DNA from: Maniola hyperantus
Taxonomy: Eukaryota; Arthropoda; Insecta; Lepidoptera; Nymphalidae
NCBI RefSeq assembly: GCF_902806685.2
Contig: NC_048545.1
Span: forward strand, 15,275,926 to 15,339,925
Reading direction: 5' to 3'
DNA: 64,000 nucleotides
The position numbers and the translations under genes were made by a program. Under the pieces are notes generated by a model. The model was not told the DNA's origin, did no database searches, and saw only the letters and a program-made list of their open reading frames with translations. How positions within the stretch are numbered: the first letter of the stretch is position 1; every line of letters starts with the position of its first letter. Positions 62,341 through 64,000 of this stretch are shown here, in pieces.

Positions 62341-63429
62341 AAGCTTGGAAAATGGACATGGACTACTACCGTTTAAACTTGGACCAACGAGACTAGTAAT
62401 ACACTATCATTCATTTTTACAATATATCTGACTCGACGATATTGAAAACAAGGTTTCAAGGTTACAGACCCAATTACCCGACTTTAAAAGATCCTTGGAA
62501 AATGACACCTTCGCTTTATATGAATTAAAAAACGATTATCTTTACGGCAAGCTAGACAACGTGTCGATCCAGCTGGAAACCTTAGAGCCAAATCGTTCAG
62601 AGCGAGGTCTCATAGACGGATTAGGGTCGTTAATAAAAAGCATCTCGGGTAACACAGATTATACAGACGCAATTAAGTATAACAATGCTATTAAACTCTC
62701 TAGATTTTATTAGAGCTTTTAACACGCATCATTCGACTTTAAGTATAGATAAGATGGTAGACAAGCTTAGGATCATTTATAACAGGGAACATGTTATAGA
62801 ACTAGAGCTTAGGCAATATTATAGTTTTAATTTTCCAATAGTATCAGAGTCCTTTGATTTATATAGGCTAGCTGTATTCCCAAATAGGAACAGGCAGGCT
62901 CTCTTTCCGCCCTTTCCCTACATCCTATCCAACAGGCATTTGTTCTTGTACATAGAGGCTGAATGCCCGAAGTACAACAATCAATGGTACCTCTGCGAAA
63001 AGAAGAGTCACAAGCTTCGAACATCACCAGACTGCATCCAGAAATTACTTCAAAACCAAACTACAGACCTTAACTGCGGTATAACCACTACAACCCTCTT
63101 TCAAGAAGCCATAGAAGAACTAGATGGACGACACTATATCCTATCTTTTCCACGCCCTACGCAAGTTCACACCTTATGCAACAAAGAAGACTTCATCATG
63201 CCAAGAGGAATCTTCTTCAAATTATCACACGACGATACCATTCTACGTCACACTATCAAGTACACTAGCACTCACTAGTGGCATCATAATTTTCCGCCGA
63301 TGTAAAAGCACATCTGGAGTCAAGACTGGAGTGAAACCCAATCTGGAAAAGGATCACCAAGAAGACGGAGACCCCGGCAGACTTCAGGAGCAGCTTCCAG
63401 CAACATTTTGTCACAGTTTTCCCAAATAG
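62291..63429 (+). pseudogene. env: Errantivirus env, degraded
   Basis: An ATG at 62291 overlaps the pol end in another frame. The frame resembles insect errantivirus envelope proteins (baculovirus F-like family). It is broken by a TGA at 62429-62431, then resumes in the same frame to 62713, changes frame near 62685-62713 for a long piece to 63278, and the likely membrane-spanning end lies in a third frame up to the TAG at 63427-63429. The spacing suggests that internal segments are also missing. Cys-containing segments such as YIEAECPKYNNQWYLCEKK identify the ectodomain. No intact envelope protein can be made from this copy. Confidence 0.75.
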
Positions 63430-63440
63430 TTGCTGATCTC

Positions 63441-63450
63441 AGGGTGGAGG
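63441..63450 (+). promoter_or_regulatory. Polypurine tract
   Basis: AGGGTGGAGG directly precedes the 3' LTR (AGTTATATCG) and is the expected plus-strand primer site. Confidence 0.8.
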
Positions 63451-63749
63451 AGTTATATCGCATAGCTCTAGGTGAAGCGCTGACTCTATATCGCATAGCC
63501 CTAAGTGGAGCGCTGGCTCTACGATATTGCTAGAGACACGAGTGGCAGCGTCAGCTATTGCGACATTGCGACCCAAATTGGAGTTTTCTTTAATTATTGT
63601 AAACGTCCAAATTGCATTCTGATTCTTTTGTTACATCGCGTAGCATTAAATCCAAAATTTAGTATTGTAAATTAGTTTTAATTTTATTTTAATAAAGTAA
63701 TTATAAGTAATAGTTTTTTTTGGGCCCTCCGGCTGTGTCTTCCTTCACT
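63451..63749 (+). repeat. 3' LTR
   Basis: 299 bp. By eye it is base-for-base identical to the 5' LTR. Confidence 0.92.
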
Positions 63750-63753
63750 CACT
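63750..63753 (+). repeat. LTR element target duplication, 3' copy (CACT)
   Basis: CACT follows the 3' LTR end CTTCCTTCACT and matches 58185-58188. Confidence 0.85.
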
Positions 63754-64000
63754 TAATGGGTCTCAGAATGATGAATTTGGGAATAATACTGGTTAATCAT
63801 TCTATTAATTTTGAATTACTCGTACGGTCTAATGATTTTCTTGGCGTTTTCTGTTTTTTTTTTCAAATTCCTAGAAGACAAAAGTATTATTCATACTTTA
63901 TTACATGAGTGCCCATAAAAGGAGTGTAATATTTTCAGGGTTCATGTATTTACTATGTATGTACGTGAGCTTCTTTATATCATTAACTCTTTGATTTTCC
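63754..64000. other. Right edge of the window
   Basis: No gene is seen. The phrase ggagtgtaatattttcag (63930) is shared with 8983-9000. The last bases (aactctttgattttcc) look like the start of another GCGAAAGTGTG-type Helitron on the minus strand. Confidence 0.45.

Larger units (their letters stand above)
58189..63749 (+). mobile_element. Errantivirus-like LTR retrotransposon, young but defective
   Basis: The element is 5561 bp. The order is 5' LTR, primer-binding site, gag, pol (protease, reverse transcriptase, RNase H only), broken env, polypurine tract, 3' LTR. The LTRs start AGT and end ACT, are 299 bp each and show no difference by eye, so it inserted recently. Pol lacks the integrase zinc and catalytic core, and env has an in-frame stop, frame changes and an apparent internal deletion. 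It therefore most likely moved using proteins from intact relatives. Assignment to the gypsy/17.6/TED-like errantiviruses rests on the AGT...ACT ends, tRNA-Ser-like primer site, 4-bp duplication and env family (family knowledge). Confidence 0.9.

Overview
This window looks like nuclear DNA of a moth or butterfly (Lepidoptera). The sequence shows AT-rich DNA, short introns with GTAAGT-like donors and TTTCAG-like acceptors, and a very dense load of interspersed repeats. I recognise many of the repeats from general knowledge as typical of Lepidoptera: Helitron-like repeats ending CTAGT with (ACTG)n or GTCTGTCT cores, repeats bounded by GGGTTCCGTA/TACGGAACCC, tRNA-derived SINEs and many inverted-repeat MITEs. 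The species cannot be fixed by eye.

Host genes. (1) An alpha-1,3-fucosyltransferase (GT10) gene lies on the minus strand at about 18439-11335. Its last coding exon is cut in two by a full-length, apparently intact 5.6 kb LOA-type non-LTR retrotransposon (11500-17122), flanked by an 11-bp target-site duplication. When the insertion and one copy of the duplication are removed, the exon reads through without a frame break. (2) A two-exon gene at 19642-19999 (+) encodes 93 residues ending in a SUMO-interaction-like IVDLTSEE motif. (3) A four-exon gene at 21007-23678 (+) encodes a 335-residue secreted, Asn-rich protein with a hydrophobic C-terminal region. I do not recognise its family. (4) At 43825-44077 (+) is a first coding exon of a type II membrane protein with a coiled coil, ending in a split Gly codon after CICPS. 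This suggests a membrane-associated collagen whose remaining exons are not seen. (5) A possible small membrane-protein exon lies at 26259-26437 (-).

Mobile elements, left to right. 1-11 kb is a nested graveyard of Helitrons, SINEs, RTE-like LINE tails and a TTAA-flanked piggyBac-type MITE. 11.5-17.1 kb is the LOA element (ORF1 plus ORF2, joined by a TAATG stop-start overlap). 30.0-33.5 kb is a Ty3/gypsy pol with an intact 1049-residue frame but only the end of gag. 33.6-34.3 kb is a TA-flanked MITE nested inside another, with a second copy of the inner one at 39.6 kb. 46.8-47.25 kb is a tandem triplication of 164 bp. 51.5-52.4 kb is a TTA-flanked 857-bp inverted-repeat element. 58.2-63.75 kb is an errantivirus-like LTR element with two apparently identical 299-bp LTRs and a CACT duplication; it has lost the integrase region and has a broken env.

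Functionally the window is host genes set in transposon debris. The most informative event is the recent destruction of the fucosyltransferase coding sequence in this haplotype. The second is a very young LTR element that cannot be autonomous, implying mobilisation in trans. All coordinates come from reading by eye; repeat edges are approximate unless a duplication or inverted repeat fixes them.
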